Source: Ktedonospora formicarum
GTDB taxonomy: Bacteria > Chloroflexota > Ktedonobacteria > Ktedonobacterales > Ktedonobacteraceae
Direction: 5' to 3'
Length of the DNA: 64,000 bases
Assembly (NCBI RefSeq): GCF_016587355.1
Contig: NZ_BNJF01000002.1
Location: 186,001-250,000 of the forward strand
Shown: piece after piece, positions 17,176 to 26,912 of the stretch
Position numbering within the stretch: position 1 is the first letter of the stretch
Layout of the letters: every line of letters begins with the position of its first letter
Notes under the pieces: model-generated
What the model was told of the DNA's origin: nothing
What the model saw: the letters and a program-made list of their open reading frames with translations, nothing else
The model's database searches: none
Made by a program: the position numbers and the translations under genes

Positions 17176-17994
17176 CTACATCGTCTGTAAGAACACAAGT
17201 TGCCCAAGTAAACCGACACGCCAAATGATCAGCACGAGAAGCAGGCAGATGAGCCAGTAGCTAGCAATGAACAGATAATCACGGCTAGCAAAGCAATATT
17301 GTTTGTAATAGGTGCGTGTGCTCATTGAACCAAAGGCTCGTCCGTCCATTGCCAGAGCAGTTCGTTCGGCCTGACGGATCGCGATCGATAGGAGGGGAAT
17401 CAGATAACGACGAACCTGATCATACCAAGCACGGGGCCCCCTTTTGTGAGAGATACCACGAATCTTATGAGCAGCCTGGATGATACGTAGATTGTTTTGT
17501 AGCATAGGGACAAAACGAAATGCCGCCAACGCACTATAGCCAATCTTATAGGGAACTTTCCATTGCTGTACTAGGGCGCGGATAAAATCTGCGGGATCGG
17601 TAGTAAAGGTAAATAGTACTGAGAGAAGAAGAATCGCTGCTATCCGCAGCGCTAATGAAAGGCCATAGAGCACTCCTGCCTGATAGACTGTAAGCGGGCC
17701 GAGCTGAAAAAATACCGGCGAGTGCGACATCAGCTCTTCACGAACCATGAGTGGGGACAGCAAGAGGAAACTAAGCGTGAGCAGTAGTAGCGGACCAACA
17801 ATGCGGATAAAGCGCGTGAGAGGGATCTGTCCAGCAATCAGAATAGTGATAGTCGTGAGCCCCAAAAAAGCGAGTGGAACCCAAGGATCAGTTGTCAGAG
17901 CAACGAAAAGCAATGCCGGAACGGTTGCCAGTATTTTGCTAAGAGGATTCAATCGATGTAATAATGAGCTCGTTTGATGGTAAAAGGTCTGCAT
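17176..17994 (-). CDS. ECF transporter transmembrane subunit (EcfT/YkoC-like)
   Basis: A 272-residue integral membrane protein of the EcfT family, the energy-transducing subunit of vitamin and metal uptake systems. It begins HRLNPLSKILATVPALLFVA and has about five or six membrane segments. The two cytosolic coupling motifs are ALAAFRFVP...AAHKIRG and the A-R-type block ALAMDGRAFGS that contacts the ATPases. It follows the S-component gene by 15 bases in the same operon. With a YkoE-type partner the likely cargo is the thiamin precursor hydroxymethylpyrimidine or thiamin. The ATPase subunit is missing from the neighbourhood. Confidence 0.88.
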   Translation of the reverse strand: MQTFYHQTSSLLHRLNPLSKILATVPALLFVALTTDPWVPLAFLGLTTITILIAGQIPLTRFIRIVGPLLLLTLSFLLLSPLMVREELMSHSPVFFQLGPLTVYQAGVLYGLSLALRIAAILLLSVLFTFTTDPADFIRALVQQWKVPYKIGYSALAAFRFVPMLQNNLRIIQAAHKIRGISHKRGPRAWYDQVRRYLIPLLSIAIRQAERTALAMDGRAFGSMSTRTYYKQYCFASRDYLFIASYWLICLLLVLIIWRVGLLGQLVFLQTM

Positions 17995-18009
17995 AAAACC
18001 ATTTCCTGA

Positions 18010-18627
18010 TTATATCTGCTCTGTGTGGTCACTTATGGCATAGCTCGACAGCACCCCTGTTTTCACAATGGTATCAGCAAGCAACTTTGCGAGCCAGGGG
18101 CCAATAGTGCCACTCACAAAAATCAGCACGTATGCGGCGATAATGATGCTCGGCGCAATATGAAATCCACCTGCGGCTAGTCCTGCAATGGTAAGGACCA
18201 GCAAATTTGAAATAATCCCGCCACTAATTAAAGTAAGCAGATGATAGTTTCGGTAGCGCGTGACAAGAAATGGCAGCTCGTAGAGTATACCAAGCATAAT
18301 GTATATCGTGAGAGAGGTCCAACCACCTGGGTCGAATGGGAATTGGACAAAACCAATCAGCACTTGACCCAGAAATGCCGCGCCTGGGCGTCTCAGGATG
18401 TATGGGGTAGCCAGACCTGGTATCAGGAAAAAGCTGGAAAAAATCGCTCCGGCCAAGGCATGTGAGAAGGCCATTGAGAGGAGCCCATAGAGCCCGGATA
18501 CGAAGATTATGACAAGGCCAAAGACCAGTGAGAGGGCTGCCAGAACCAAAATATCTCGTGTACGCCACGTCAGCACATGTGCTTGGCTGCGTGGTACATG
18601 AGGTGGAGATGAATGCTCTGTTGACAT
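18010..18627 (-). CDS. YkoE-family ECF transporter S component
   Basis: A 205-residue membrane protein matching the YkoE-type substrate-binding component: after a hydrophilic leader, TWRTRDILVLAALSLVFG opens the first of about six membrane helices, with GLYGLLSMAFSHALAGAIFS and VQFPFDPGGW further on. In the YkoEDC system of Firmicutes this subunit captures thiamin or its pyrimidine precursor. The chosen ATG has AGGA about 11 nt upstream; an ATG at 18660 is the alternative. A TnpB element lies directly upstream and may have displaced the native promoter. I saw no TPP riboswitch in the sequence above the element. Confidence 0.8.
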   Translation of the reverse strand: MSTEHSSPPHVPRSQAHVLTWRTRDILVLAALSLVFGLVIIFVSGLYGLLSMAFSHALAGAIFSSFFLIPGLATPYILRRPGAAFLGQVLIGFVQFPFDPGGWTSLTIYIMLGILYELPFLVTRYRNYHLLTLISGGIISNLLVLTIAGLAAGGFHIAPSIIIAAYVLIFVSGTIGPWLAKLLADTIVKTGVLSSYAISDHTEQI

Positions 18628-18666
18628 CGGTTCAATTCCTGCCATTCTAAACCTACTCAAATGTGT

Positions 18667-19920
18667 TTATACACAATCGAACAGGTTCAATTGCTGCACG
18701 TGCCCCTCACGGGAAGTCCCCATGACTTCTACGCCGCTTTGGGTCGCCTGCAGCACACCGCACTCAGGACGCGCCTGAGTGTGTGGCCCTCGCCGGGCAA
18801 GGAACCTCATCAAGATGTTGACGGCGCTATTGTCGTCTCGATCCATGCTGAGTCCGCATTCCGCGCACCGATACGTCCTCTTGCGCAGTGGCATGGCTTG
18901 CAGATTGCCACAGCCACTACACTGCTTGGACGTGTTGCGCTCATCTAGAACGTGAAGCTCTTTCCCATACAACTGGCATTTATAGCTGAGCATCTGAACA
19001 AAGGCGTACAGGCCCCAGTCGTTGTAGACCGCCCGATTGAGCGCCTTCTTGCGCTCCTGATGCTCTTTCATGGCCATTTGCCGCTGGGAAAGATCCCCCA
19101 CGACGACAGTTCTCTCAACCAATCGTCGTGCAATCAGGTGCGACGCCTTGTGCAGGCTATCGCGCTGCTTGTTGCGCTTCTTCTGCGACACGCGCTTATA
19201 GACCTTGCTCAGAAGAAGAAAGCGGCGGGACTTCTTCTTGCACTTGCTGCGTTTGGAGCGAAGTGTATCAAGCTGTTTGTTGTACCAACGCGAGCCTTTG
19301 AACCCTCCAATGTGATAGAAGCGGCCCTCTTCCGTGACCCCAGTTGCCAGCGTCTTGATGCCCAGATCGAAGGCCACAGTGTCACCGTTGCGTTTGGCTT
19401 CCTCGGGCTTTCGGTAGCTGAAGGAGGCGTAGTAGTTGCCCCTGCCATCGCGACTGATGGCCACCTCTCGAAAGCCTTCGGGAGGCAGTTCCGTGAGTGC
19501 GGCACGGATAGCGGGATACTGTTTGTGCTTGCCCTTGCCCCCTGTGGGCAAGATGAGGGTGTTTCCCTCGAGCGTGAGATACATTGCTGGATAACAGAGG
19601 GTGAAGAAGCCATGGCGAGGTCGCACGCGAGGAAAGCCTGGGGTTTCCCCATTGGCGAGGCGACGAAAGAAGGCTTGCATGGCCCCATCCAGGCGATAAT
19701 ACACTTCCGCAAGCAACTTGCCATACACCTGATTGAGTTCAGGATCATGGGCACGACTTTCGGCCAGGGTTTTCTTGCAGGCGTTGAAGCGCCACTTCTC
19801 TCCGTCTCTGAGTCGCATCACCCACCAATTGTAGAGGCCTCTGCATTTTCCTTGCATGAACTCAAGGGTCGCCGCATCTTGCTCGCTGAGGTCCAATTTG
19901 ATCTTTTTGCAGAGAAGCAT
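18667..19920 (-). CDS. tnpB: TnpB, IS200/IS605-type RNA-guided nuclease, atypical RuvC-II
   Basis: A 417-residue TnpB. RuvC-I is TVAFDLGIKTLATG (Asp185). The zinc ribbon is CSGCG (334-338) and CAECG (352-356). RuvC-III is MDRDDNSAVNIL (Asp362). The RuvC-II position reads VVVGDLSQRQM, with Gly275 where the usual glutamate sits; the nearest alternative acid is Glu327 in LDERNTS. A start at 19920 has a perfect AAAGGAGGT site; the open frame extends 62 codons further without support. No TnpA is present, so the element cannot move on its own. The 3' end of the gene contains small hairpins as expected for guide-RNA-producing ends. Confidence 0.88.
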   Translation of the reverse strand: MLLCKKIKLDLSEQDAATLEFMQGKCRGLYNWWVMRLRDGEKWRFNACKKTLAESRAHDPELNQVYGKLLAEVYYRLDGAMQAFFRRLANGETPGFPRVRPRHGFFTLCYPAMYLTLEGNTLILPTGGKGKHKQYPAIRAALTELPPEGFREVAISRDGRGNYYASFSYRKPEEAKRNGDTVAFDLGIKTLATGVTEEGRFYHIGGFKGSRWYNKQLDTLRSKRSKCKKKSRRFLLLSKVYKRVSQKKRNKQRDSLHKASHLIARRLVERTVVVGDLSQRQMAMKEHQERKKALNRAVYNDWGLYAFVQMLSYKCQLYGKELHVLDERNTSKQCSGCGNLQAMPLRKRTYRCAECGLSMDRDDNSAVNILMRFLARRGPHTQARPECGVLQATQSGVEVMGTSREGHVQQLNLFDCV

Positions 19921-20065
19921 GAAGACCTCCTTTCCTTTCACCCCCATCTCTCCTGATGAGGAGAGATCCCCTTTCGCTAGAGACGTGAACTGTTTTGCGT
20001 TAGAACATTTTTTCTTAATTTGTGCGTGTATCATACCATGGTAGCGTTTGCATGTCAATACGGAG

Positions 20066-20090
20066 AAATGTGCGCAACAAGCACACATTT
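20066..20090. repeat. Subterminal hairpin of the TnpB element (left end)
   Basis: AAATGTGCGC and GCACACATTT form a 10-bp stem with one wobble pair and a 5-nt loop, upstream of tnpB, where IS200/IS605 left-end hairpins lie. A near-repeat, GTTCAATTCCT, occurs just outside it (from 20120) and again beyond the other end (from 18632). Confidence 0.5.
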
Positions 20091-20106
20091 GATCATGATT
20101 GCACAT

Positions 20107-20858
20107 CTATTTGATTACTGTTCAATTCCTCCATTATCCTCGTTGTTTTTATATCTCTTCCTGATTTGCCATATCTAGAGCTGTATGAGAAAGAACGCTG
20201 GTACGTTCACAAATTTAGCAAGATAACCGGCAACGATGCTATACACTAATAATTAAAAGATCTCGTGCCAGCGCCGAAAACTGGAACGGAAACCTACCAA
20301 GACTTCCACCTGTTCAGGGGACTGCTTATACGATATTGTCATATTTGTCCTCCTGACAATACTCGTCCTAGTCTGTTACCTTCTTCATACCTTGCGGGTA
20401 AATGGGGTATTGGGTATGAATGCACACGAATATCCTACCTCTTCAGTCAGATATTAGCATCTACTAATGTGCTACGTCAAGAGAATGCAAGTAGATCATT
20501 CGGAGAAGTCCTTAGCCCATACTCTCGTTCCCTGAAGAAACGGGCTTGGGGGTATTTTTCTTATCCTTTTCAGGTTTTCAATTACGTCACTTCACTTCGG
20601 AAATGGTTCTTGCCTACAAGTTCCCTCCGAGAGCACACGCCATAATACCCGATAAACTCCTTTTGCATGCACACTTTGCAGCATGATTGAGAGCCCTATC
20701 TTCTCTTCTGTCTGCTTCAATGAGAAACGCGGAAGTCCATATTCTTGAACAACGTAGAGAAACTTTTTCAACACAGGAAACGTTTCGGCACTCAGAGAGC
20801 TATCCACCGAACACAACCTTGCCTCTGTAGAATTGCACTGGTATGAAGAAGGGAGCAT
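20107..20858. other. Intergenic stretch, no confident gene
   Basis: About 750 bases between the TnpB element and the IolC-like gene. A minus-strand frame (about 20592-20830) encodes a protein-like tail (LKKFLYVVQEYGLPRFSL) that may be a gene fragment, but I recognise no family and see no start. No riboswitch was identified. Confidence 0.3.
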
Positions 20859-21842
20859 ATGACAATGGTTACAGGATACACCAAAAAGCTCGCCATTTTG
20901 CCATTTGATCATCGAGCCTCGTATATCAGTGGTTTGTTTGACTGGAAGGAACCGCTGAATGTTGAGCAAGTACTGAAGGTAGCAGAGAGTAAGCAAATCA
21001 TCTACGAGGGTTTTAAGAAAGCTCGAATCCCTAAAGAGGAGGCAGGTATCCTCGTTGATGAACAATACGGGGTTGGCATCCTCCGTGATGCCAGGCAACA
21101 GGGCACCATCACCGCAGTCTCCGTGGAAAAAAGCGGACAGAAGGAGTTTGATTTTGCTTATGGAGACGACTTCGCGCAGCATATCGAGGCTATGCAACCA
21201 ACTTTTGCTAAGGTGTTGGTTCGCTATAATCCTGAGGGGGATCGTACCTTAAACCAGCGGCAAATCCAGCGCCTGAAACGTCTCTCCGACTACCTGCACC
21301 AAACGCAACGACTGTTCCTATTTGAGCTCCTTGTCCCGGCAGAGGTTCACCAACTTGAACTCGTCGATCAGAATAAAGATGCCTATGACTCCCAGCTTCG
21401 ACCTCGCCTTATGGGAGAGGCAATTGAAGAGTTACAGCAGGCTGGGGTCAAGCCAGATGTTTGGAAAATTGAAGGGTTGGACAAACGCACTGATTGCGAG
21501 CATATCGTCGAAGTGGCACATCACAATGGCGACCACAATGTTGGTTTCATTGTACTAGGGCGTGGAGCAAACCAGAAACGGGTTCTTCATTGGCTCCAGA
21601 CAGCCGCAAGCGTACCAGGTTTTATTGGTTTTGCTGTTGGTCGTACCAGCTTCTGGAATGCTATCGTTGACTTTGAGGCAAAACGCCTCTCTCCAGATGA
21701 CGCTGCGACACTAATCGCGCGGAACTTCGAGGAGTGGAACTCGAGCTTTGAAGCAGGACGCCAGTCAGGTATGGAGCCTAATGAGACCAGCGCAGCTAGA
21801 TCACATGCAGACAAGATAACTCGAAAAGAAAATAGGGGATGA
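20859..21842 (+). CDS. IolC-type 2-deoxy-5-keto-gluconate-6-phosphate aldolase-like (DUF2090)
   Basis: A 327-residue TIM-barrel protein of the DUF2090 family, which forms the aldolase domain of the inositol-degradation protein IolC in many bacteria. It begins KKLAILPFDHRASYISGLF. Characteristic blocks are ESKQIIYEGFKKA, GILVDEQYG, FAKVLVRYNPEGD, FLFELLVP and IGFAVGRTSFWNAIVDFEA. A sugar kinase domain usually fused or adjacent is absent, so it may act on a related phosphosugar. GGGAG lies only 3 nt before the first ATG but 9 nt before the third codon (ATG at 20865), which is a likely true start. Confidence 0.82.
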   Translation: MTMVTGYTKKLAILPFDHRASYISGLFDWKEPLNVEQVLKVAESKQIIYEGFKKARIPKEEAGILVDEQYGVGILRDARQQGTITAVSVEKSGQKEFDFAYGDDFAQHIEAMQPTFAKVLVRYNPEGDRTLNQRQIQRLKRLSDYLHQTQRLFLFELLVPAEVHQLELVDQNKDAYDSQLRPRLMGEAIEELQQAGVKPDVWKIEGLDKRTDCEHIVEVAHHNGDHNVGFIVLGRGANQKRVLHWLQTAASVPGFIGFAVGRTSFWNAIVDFEAKRLSPDDAATLIARNFEEWNSSFEAGRQSGMEPNETSAARSHADKITRKENRG

Positions 21843-21982
21843 GGTAATCAACGAGAGTTTAATTCTGGGTAACCTGTCGGGCATCTCGCCAAACTAGAGG
21901 GAACCCGCTTCCTCTCCATCGAAAAAGTCTTTCTTGACAAGATGTCTCGTACACGTATACGTATTATTGCAACGGGCCGTAC

Positions 21983-22040
21983 AGCCATTGAGGAATACTG
22001 GCGCAACTCTTCTAGTTTCTGCCAGTGTTCCTCAATGGCT
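21983..22040. terminator. Bidirectional 20-bp hairpin terminator
   Basis: Arms at 21983-22002 and 22021-22040 pair over 20 bp with one G-T wobble and an 18-nt loop. It lies between the convergent IolC-like and MFS genes. The remaining ~240 bases to 22283 show nothing recognisable. Confidence 0.65.
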
Positions 22041-22283
22041 GCCTGAAAACTGATGGAGACGCTAAAGCAGTTAGTCAGAGCTATTCATTACCCATGCAGA
22101 TGCAATCAGGGGGGCACAGGTGTCCTTTGGTCAAATGTCGGAACTGTGATCACTTTTTAAGCCTTGAGGTGTCTCAAAGCATGAGTTTTTCTGAATTTAC
22201 AGAATGCTCACAGAGTCGTAGACAATTCAGAACGGCCAGACCACAGAAGTGTGATCCAGCCTGGTCAGACAACAACAACAAAT

Positions 22284-23567
22284 TTACGCTCCGACCTCAA
22301 CTTCCGCCGCTTCAACCTCGGCAGGAGCAGTGGAGGCAGGGCGAGCCGCTACAGCCAGGAGGACCGAGACTATAGCCAGGGCAATAATCACCGTTCCGCC
22401 CAGGTAGGGCACAGCATGACCAGCCACACTATACAGCCAGCCACCAAGCAAAGGACCCACAATCATAGCCAGCGATTGCATAGACTCGCTGGCACCGTTT
22501 ATCAATCCTTGCTGGCTGGCGCTGGCCATGCTTGAAGTCAAACCTCGCAGAGAGTTCTCGACAAGACCGCCTGCTCCAGCAAAAAGAACCCCGCCGACAA
22601 TCAACAGGATAGGTGAGTTCGTCCAGGCCATGATACCAAGGAGAATATAGCTGATACCCACCAGGACCAGCGACCAGTTACCCAACTTCACATTCCCAAA
22701 GATCGTCAAGAGCAGGCCTACCAGCACTCCCTGTACCAGGATATCAATCACACCTATAAGTGATGACGCCAGGCCCGCTTCGGTGGCATTCCAGCCCAAA
22801 CCATCCTTTAAAAGGATAGTCAGGTTGGCAATCAGATGTGAGAAAGGCAGAAAGTAGAAGAAAAAGGCCAGGAGAAGCCAACGCAAATGAGCCACACGGA
22901 ACAACGAGCCAAGCTGTTTCAAGGGATTTAGATCGCTGACATTGATTGAGGTCACACGCTGGCTTCTGGGCAAGCTCTCAGGGAGGAAGAACATGCCCCA
23001 GAGCAGCGAAAGTGTACAGACCACAGCAGCAGCAATAAAGGGAGCGCTATAGTTCATACCAGCCAGTAAGCCACCTACGCTAGGGCCAATAATAAAGCCC
23101 AGTCCCGAAACCCCTCCAATGATGCCAAAGTACTTACCACGCTCCTGCGGCTTGGTGATATCCGCAATATAGGCGAATAGCACGCTGAAATTTCCACCTG
23201 TCAGGCCATCAATAATACGACCAGCAAAGAGCAGCCAGAGCGCCCCTCCCAGGCCAAAGAGCAGATAGCCAAGAGCAGAACCGATGAGGCAGACGAATAG
23301 GACCGGGCGACGGCCAAAGCGGTCACTCAACAGACCCAGGCCAGGTGAGGCCAGCAACTGACAGATGCCATAAATCGAAGTCATCCAGGCCACAGTCAAC
23401 GCCAGGTCATTGGGATTACTCAAATGTTGCTGAGTCATAAAAGGGACAACAGGGTTAGCAATTCCCACGCCCATCGTATTCAAAAAGGCTAAAGTTATAA
23501 GAAAAATCATCGCCTTGTTGCCTGGCTTCTTGTTACTGCCAGGCTGATCTGATAAAGATGCACTCAT
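22284..23567 (-). CDS. MFS drug-efflux-type transporter
   Basis: A 427-residue major facilitator with 12 predicted membrane helices, close in pattern to TetA-type (DHA1) exporters. Motif A is GLLSDRFGRRPVL between helices 2 and 3, and GLGFIIGPSVGGLLA is the antiporter motif C in helix 5. The tail is short and acidic (PAEVEAAEVEVGA). The start MSASLSDQ has TTGGAG about 11 nt upstream; the 40-codon upstream extension has no export or membrane character. It lies directly after a MalT-type LuxR regulator on the same strand, which probably controls it. Substrate unknown. Confidence 0.9.
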   Translation of the reverse strand: MSASLSDQPGSNKKPGNKAMIFLITLAFLNTMGVGIANPVVPFMTQQHLSNPNDLALTVAWMTSIYGICQLLASPGLGLLSDRFGRRPVLFVCLIGSALGYLLFGLGGALWLLFAGRIIDGLTGGNFSVLFAYIADITKPQERGKYFGIIGGVSGLGFIIGPSVGGLLAGMNYSAPFIAAAVVCTLSLLWGMFFLPESLPRSQRVTSINVSDLNPLKQLGSLFRVAHLRWLLLAFFFYFLPFSHLIANLTILLKDGLGWNATEAGLASSLIGVIDILVQGVLVGLLLTIFGNVKLGNWSLVLVGISYILLGIMAWTNSPILLIVGGVLFAGAGGLVENSLRGLTSSMASASQQGLINGASESMQSLAMIVGPLLGGWLYSVAGHAVPYLGGTVIIALAIVSVLLAVAARPASTAPAEVEAAEVEVGA

Positions 23568-23696
23568 GCATACAACTCCAATCTGGTCTTCTGTGTTAAG
23601 AATTGAATATGTCCCTAGCATACAGACCAGACGGGCGAGCCAGCATCGTCCATGTGCATGATTAAGCGGATGATTTTGAGGTACCATCCCACTCCC

Positions 23697-26600
23697 CTAA
23701 AGGAGTTCTAACTGATTAGCTATGGTACTGGCCTCGACGCGATTGCTAACATTGAGTTTACGATAAATACTTTGCAGCTGGGTACGTACAGTATTCACCG
23801 AGACCACAAGTTCACGAGCAATCTCTGCATTCGTACATCCCGCAGCCAACAAACGCAAAACTTTGCGCTCCTGTGAACTGAGGGGGTCGTTGAGAAGGCT
23901 CCTGGCGGGGTGATTGGATGAGAGGCCCGCAGCTTCCAACAGATAGCGAGCACGTGCTGCCAGATTCTTCTCCCGCAGTGAGGGTAATAAGTCACGAATG
24001 ACCAGAGTTAATTCCTCACCTGCATCTAGAAACAGGCGTACATATCCCTCATTGAGGCTTGCCGCCAGCAGGTCACACAGGTAGACACGAGCCTGTTCTA
24101 TTCTGGACTGGCGAGCACAGGCCAGAACAAGTAACACCCGGACTTCATGGCTCAAGGCAAAATGTTTTGTCTGAACGGCCCAGCATTCAAGCTCCTCAAG
24201 CATCTGGGTAGCTTGGACCAGATCCCCCTGGGTCAACAGCCAACGGGCAGACAACAATTGCTCACATCTCTGTTGAAGCAGGGGTAACTTCGACGCGCCC
24301 TTTGAAAGAGAGGCGAACCAGTGCTCAACCGGCGTATGTAAGCCACTCATCAGTTGTAGAGACGCCAGGGTCGTCTGAATTTCACGCGAAAGTTGCAACA
24401 TGAGATGAGAGACAGGAGTAGGATTCCTAGCCAGCCAGGAAGTAAGTCGCTGACGCGCCTGGGGTGCTTGACCACGGGCTTGCTCAATCAAAGCCAGATA
24501 AATCGAGGCATAGGCCAGAAATTCATCCTGATTCAGTTGCTCCCCAAAGTCCATAACCTCTTGAGCATAGTATTCTGCCTCATCCAGTTTATTGCGTTGA
24601 TAGGCAATCTTGGCCAGACCTAACTGTGAATGAGCAATATCATCATAATCTTCCTGCTCTCGGGCCTCGGCCTGGAGCTGACTTAATTGTTCAAACGCAT
24701 GGTTCATCTCTCCATACTCCATATTGACTCCGGCAAGCATCCCCCTGGTAGCACGAGCATAGGTCACGTTCCCTAGCTGATTACTCAAAGCCAGGGCCTC
24801 ATGAAACAGGCTACGCGCCTGATCCAGATTGCCTTCAAGCAGTTCCCCATGACCAACCACAGTCAAACCAATATTCCTCCAGACGCGCTCCTCTGGAGGG
24901 AGCCAGACCAGCGATTGCCTGGCCCAGGTAATAGCCTGGAGCAGTTTCCCCTCCTGGCGAGCCAGCAGGGCACGAAAAGCAAAAACAGAAGCAAGACGCG
25001 TAGTATTATTGGTATCTCGCCAGTGCTCCTCAGCGATCTGTAATAGGTGTTGAATGTAGGGATCACCGTCAGGAATACGCGGACTCTCCAGCAGCCAAAA
25101 AAGACGTACCATAGCGTAGTGTAAACACAAAATTGGCAGGCTCTCCAGTTCCTCCTGAGGGAGACGTCCTAACCAGCGCTGCATGCTATAGAGTTCTGGA
25201 ATCTGCAACACATTGCTCTGTTCCCTGGCCAGAATAAAGCGTTCTATTAAGCTAGCCGCGCGCGAGAAAACTTCAGCATCCAAAGTGGTGTCGATGGCAT
25301 CATCGAGAAAATCGTGCTCCTCATACCAGATACTGGCACGATAGGTAAGCTGGCGTATCTGTTCATCACCCAGATGTTTGCGAGCCTCCTCTTGCATAGA
25401 ACGGGCAAAGAGGGTATGGTAACGAGCCCATTTTCCCTCTCGGTCCATCCGAATCAGAAAACGGTCCCCGGCATGCAGGGCAGTTAGCATGCGATCACAA
25501 TCCTCTCTCCCGGTAATAGCCTGGCAAAGCGAGGCCTGCAAACGTGGGAGATGACAGGTTTGAAAAAGAAACATGCGCTGATCCGCAGGTAATGTATGCA
25601 CAACCTCGCTGAGAAAATACTCACGCACACTCCAGTGGCTGCCAGTAAAACGAGCAAGCACAGGTTTCATATCCTCTTCACTAGAAAACTCATCTATTTC
25701 TCGGGTGAGCAAACGCAAGCCAGCAAGCCAGCCGTCCAGGCGCTCATCGATCTGGCGCAGAACCTTTTGAGAAAGAGGGAAGGACAATTCCTGAGCAAAA
25801 AAGGCCCGCGTCTCATCCAAAGTAAAACGGAGAGCAGGGGGATAGAGATCCAGCACCTCATTACGGGCATAAAAGCGTACCAGGGAAAAAGGAGGCTCCC
25901 CACGTGTGAGTAGCATCAAATGAAAAGAAGAGGGCAGGTGCTCCAGAAAAAAGGTCAGACTGGCAATTACCTGGGGTGAGTCAATAACCTGAACATCATC
26001 AAGCACCAGGAGAGCCGGCCTGTCCAGGTGGCTTAATTCATTAAGCAATGTCACCAGCATAGTTTCTAGCGGCTTAAAGGGTGGCAAACGATGGGCATAC
26101 AGAAGTTCCAGAGCCTCCCGCCCAAAGTGTTCACGGAAAGCCTGACAGGCAGCAATGACATAACGCCAGAAGCGAATGGGGTCGTTATCATCTTCGTCAA
26201 GGGTCAGATAGGCCACATCATGAAAACCGGTCTGCTCTTTTCTGGCAGTGATCCATTGCCCGACTAGTGTTGTTTTGCCATAACCAGCAGGACCACTCAG
26301 TAAGGTAAGTTTATATTCCTGGCACTTATCGAGAAATTCCCAGAGATGCGGACGGGGCAGGAGCGTTGAATTGGATCGAGGAAACTCAAGCTTAGGCACA
26401 AGCAGCGGGTCAAAATAATGAGCTGGCATGGGTGTGGTCTGCTCAAAAACAGGCTTGCTCTCCATCAATACGGGAACGACACTGGTTGAGGAAGGTAAAT
26501 CCTGTTTGCGCTTACGCGTTTGGGAGGTCTGAGAAGCGACAGATTTCGTTGAGTTTCGCAGTGGATCTGGGGAAGTTAGAACTGGTTGAGCAGACTCAGC

Positions 26601-26912
26601 CAGTTGGATAGCAATCTCCTCCAAACGTTCAACACGAACCTGATGACTACGTCCAAGGTAGCGCTTGACCATTCCGCTGGCCTGACGCTGGTAGGCATAC
26701 CAATAACCCTCACCATTGCGGCGCAGCTCCTTAAGCAGATTAAGTTGACCACTCCGTCCGTGAAAAGCGAATGAGCGATGTTCTTCCAGCCACACCAGCC
26801 AGGCTTCACCAGCTTCATCCAATAGAAGTGAGATACCTGTCTTTGCCTCAGTTAAAAGATAGCTTTCCTGTTCTGGCGACCAATCAAGGCTGTACTGTGC
26901 GCTTTTTGGCAT
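23697..26912 (-). CDS. MalT-type STAND LuxR-family regulator
   Basis: A 1071-residue ATP-dependent transcription activator. The first ~110 residues form a small N-terminal domain (WSPEQESYLLTEAKTGISLL, GYWYAYQRQASGMVKRYLGR) that I associate with Ktedonobacterial members. A STAND ATPase follows with Walker A GPAGYGKTTLVGQW, Walker B ALLVLDDVQVID and RGEPPFSLVRF. The middle is an alpha-helical TPR/MalT-like sensor. The C-terminus is a LuxR helix-turn-helix (LSSQERKVLRLLAAGCTNAE and VSVNTVRTQLQSIYRKLNV). ATP and an inducer would trigger oligomerisation and promoter binding. AGGAG lies about 15 nt before the chosen ATG. Likely target: the adjacent MFS gene. Confidence 0.93.
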   Translation of the reverse strand: MPKSAQYSLDWSPEQESYLLTEAKTGISLLLDEAGEAWLVWLEEHRSFAFHGRSGQLNLLKELRRNGEGYWYAYQRQASGMVKRYLGRSHQVRVERLEEIAIQLAESAQPVLTSPDPLRNSTKSVASQTSQTRKRKQDLPSSTSVVPVLMESKPVFEQTTPMPAHYFDPLLVPKLEFPRSNSTLLPRPHLWEFLDKCQEYKLTLLSGPAGYGKTTLVGQWITARKEQTGFHDVAYLTLDEDDNDPIRFWRYVIAACQAFREHFGREALELLYAHRLPPFKPLETMLVTLLNELSHLDRPALLVLDDVQVIDSPQVIASLTFFLEHLPSSFHLMLLTRGEPPFSLVRFYARNEVLDLYPPALRFTLDETRAFFAQELSFPLSQKVLRQIDERLDGWLAGLRLLTREIDEFSSEEDMKPVLARFTGSHWSVREYFLSEVVHTLPADQRMFLFQTCHLPRLQASLCQAITGREDCDRMLTALHAGDRFLIRMDREGKWARYHTLFARSMQEEARKHLGDEQIRQLTYRASIWYEEHDFLDDAIDTTLDAEVFSRAASLIERFILAREQSNVLQIPELYSMQRWLGRLPQEELESLPILCLHYAMVRLFWLLESPRIPDGDPYIQHLLQIAEEHWRDTNNTTRLASVFAFRALLARQEGKLLQAITWARQSLVWLPPEERVWRNIGLTVVGHGELLEGNLDQARSLFHEALALSNQLGNVTYARATRGMLAGVNMEYGEMNHAFEQLSQLQAEAREQEDYDDIAHSQLGLAKIAYQRNKLDEAEYYAQEVMDFGEQLNQDEFLAYASIYLALIEQARGQAPQARQRLTSWLARNPTPVSHLMLQLSREIQTTLASLQLMSGLHTPVEHWFASLSKGASKLPLLQQRCEQLLSARWLLTQGDLVQATQMLEELECWAVQTKHFALSHEVRVLLVLACARQSRIEQARVYLCDLLAASLNEGYVRLFLDAGEELTLVIRDLLPSLREKNLAARARYLLEAAGLSSNHPARSLLNDPLSSQERKVLRLLAAGCTNAEIARELVVSVNTVRTQLQSIYRKLNVSNRVEASTIANQLELL

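Noticed and set aside
20107..20858. TPP riboswitch for the YkoE-type operon
   Set aside because: The conserved CTGAGA and ACCTGATC-type blocks were not found on the minus strand above the TnpB element.
20592..21197. A 201-codon minus-strand frame
   Set aside because: Most of it is antisense to the IolC-like gene; only the 20592-20830 tail might be meaningful and it is unrecognised.
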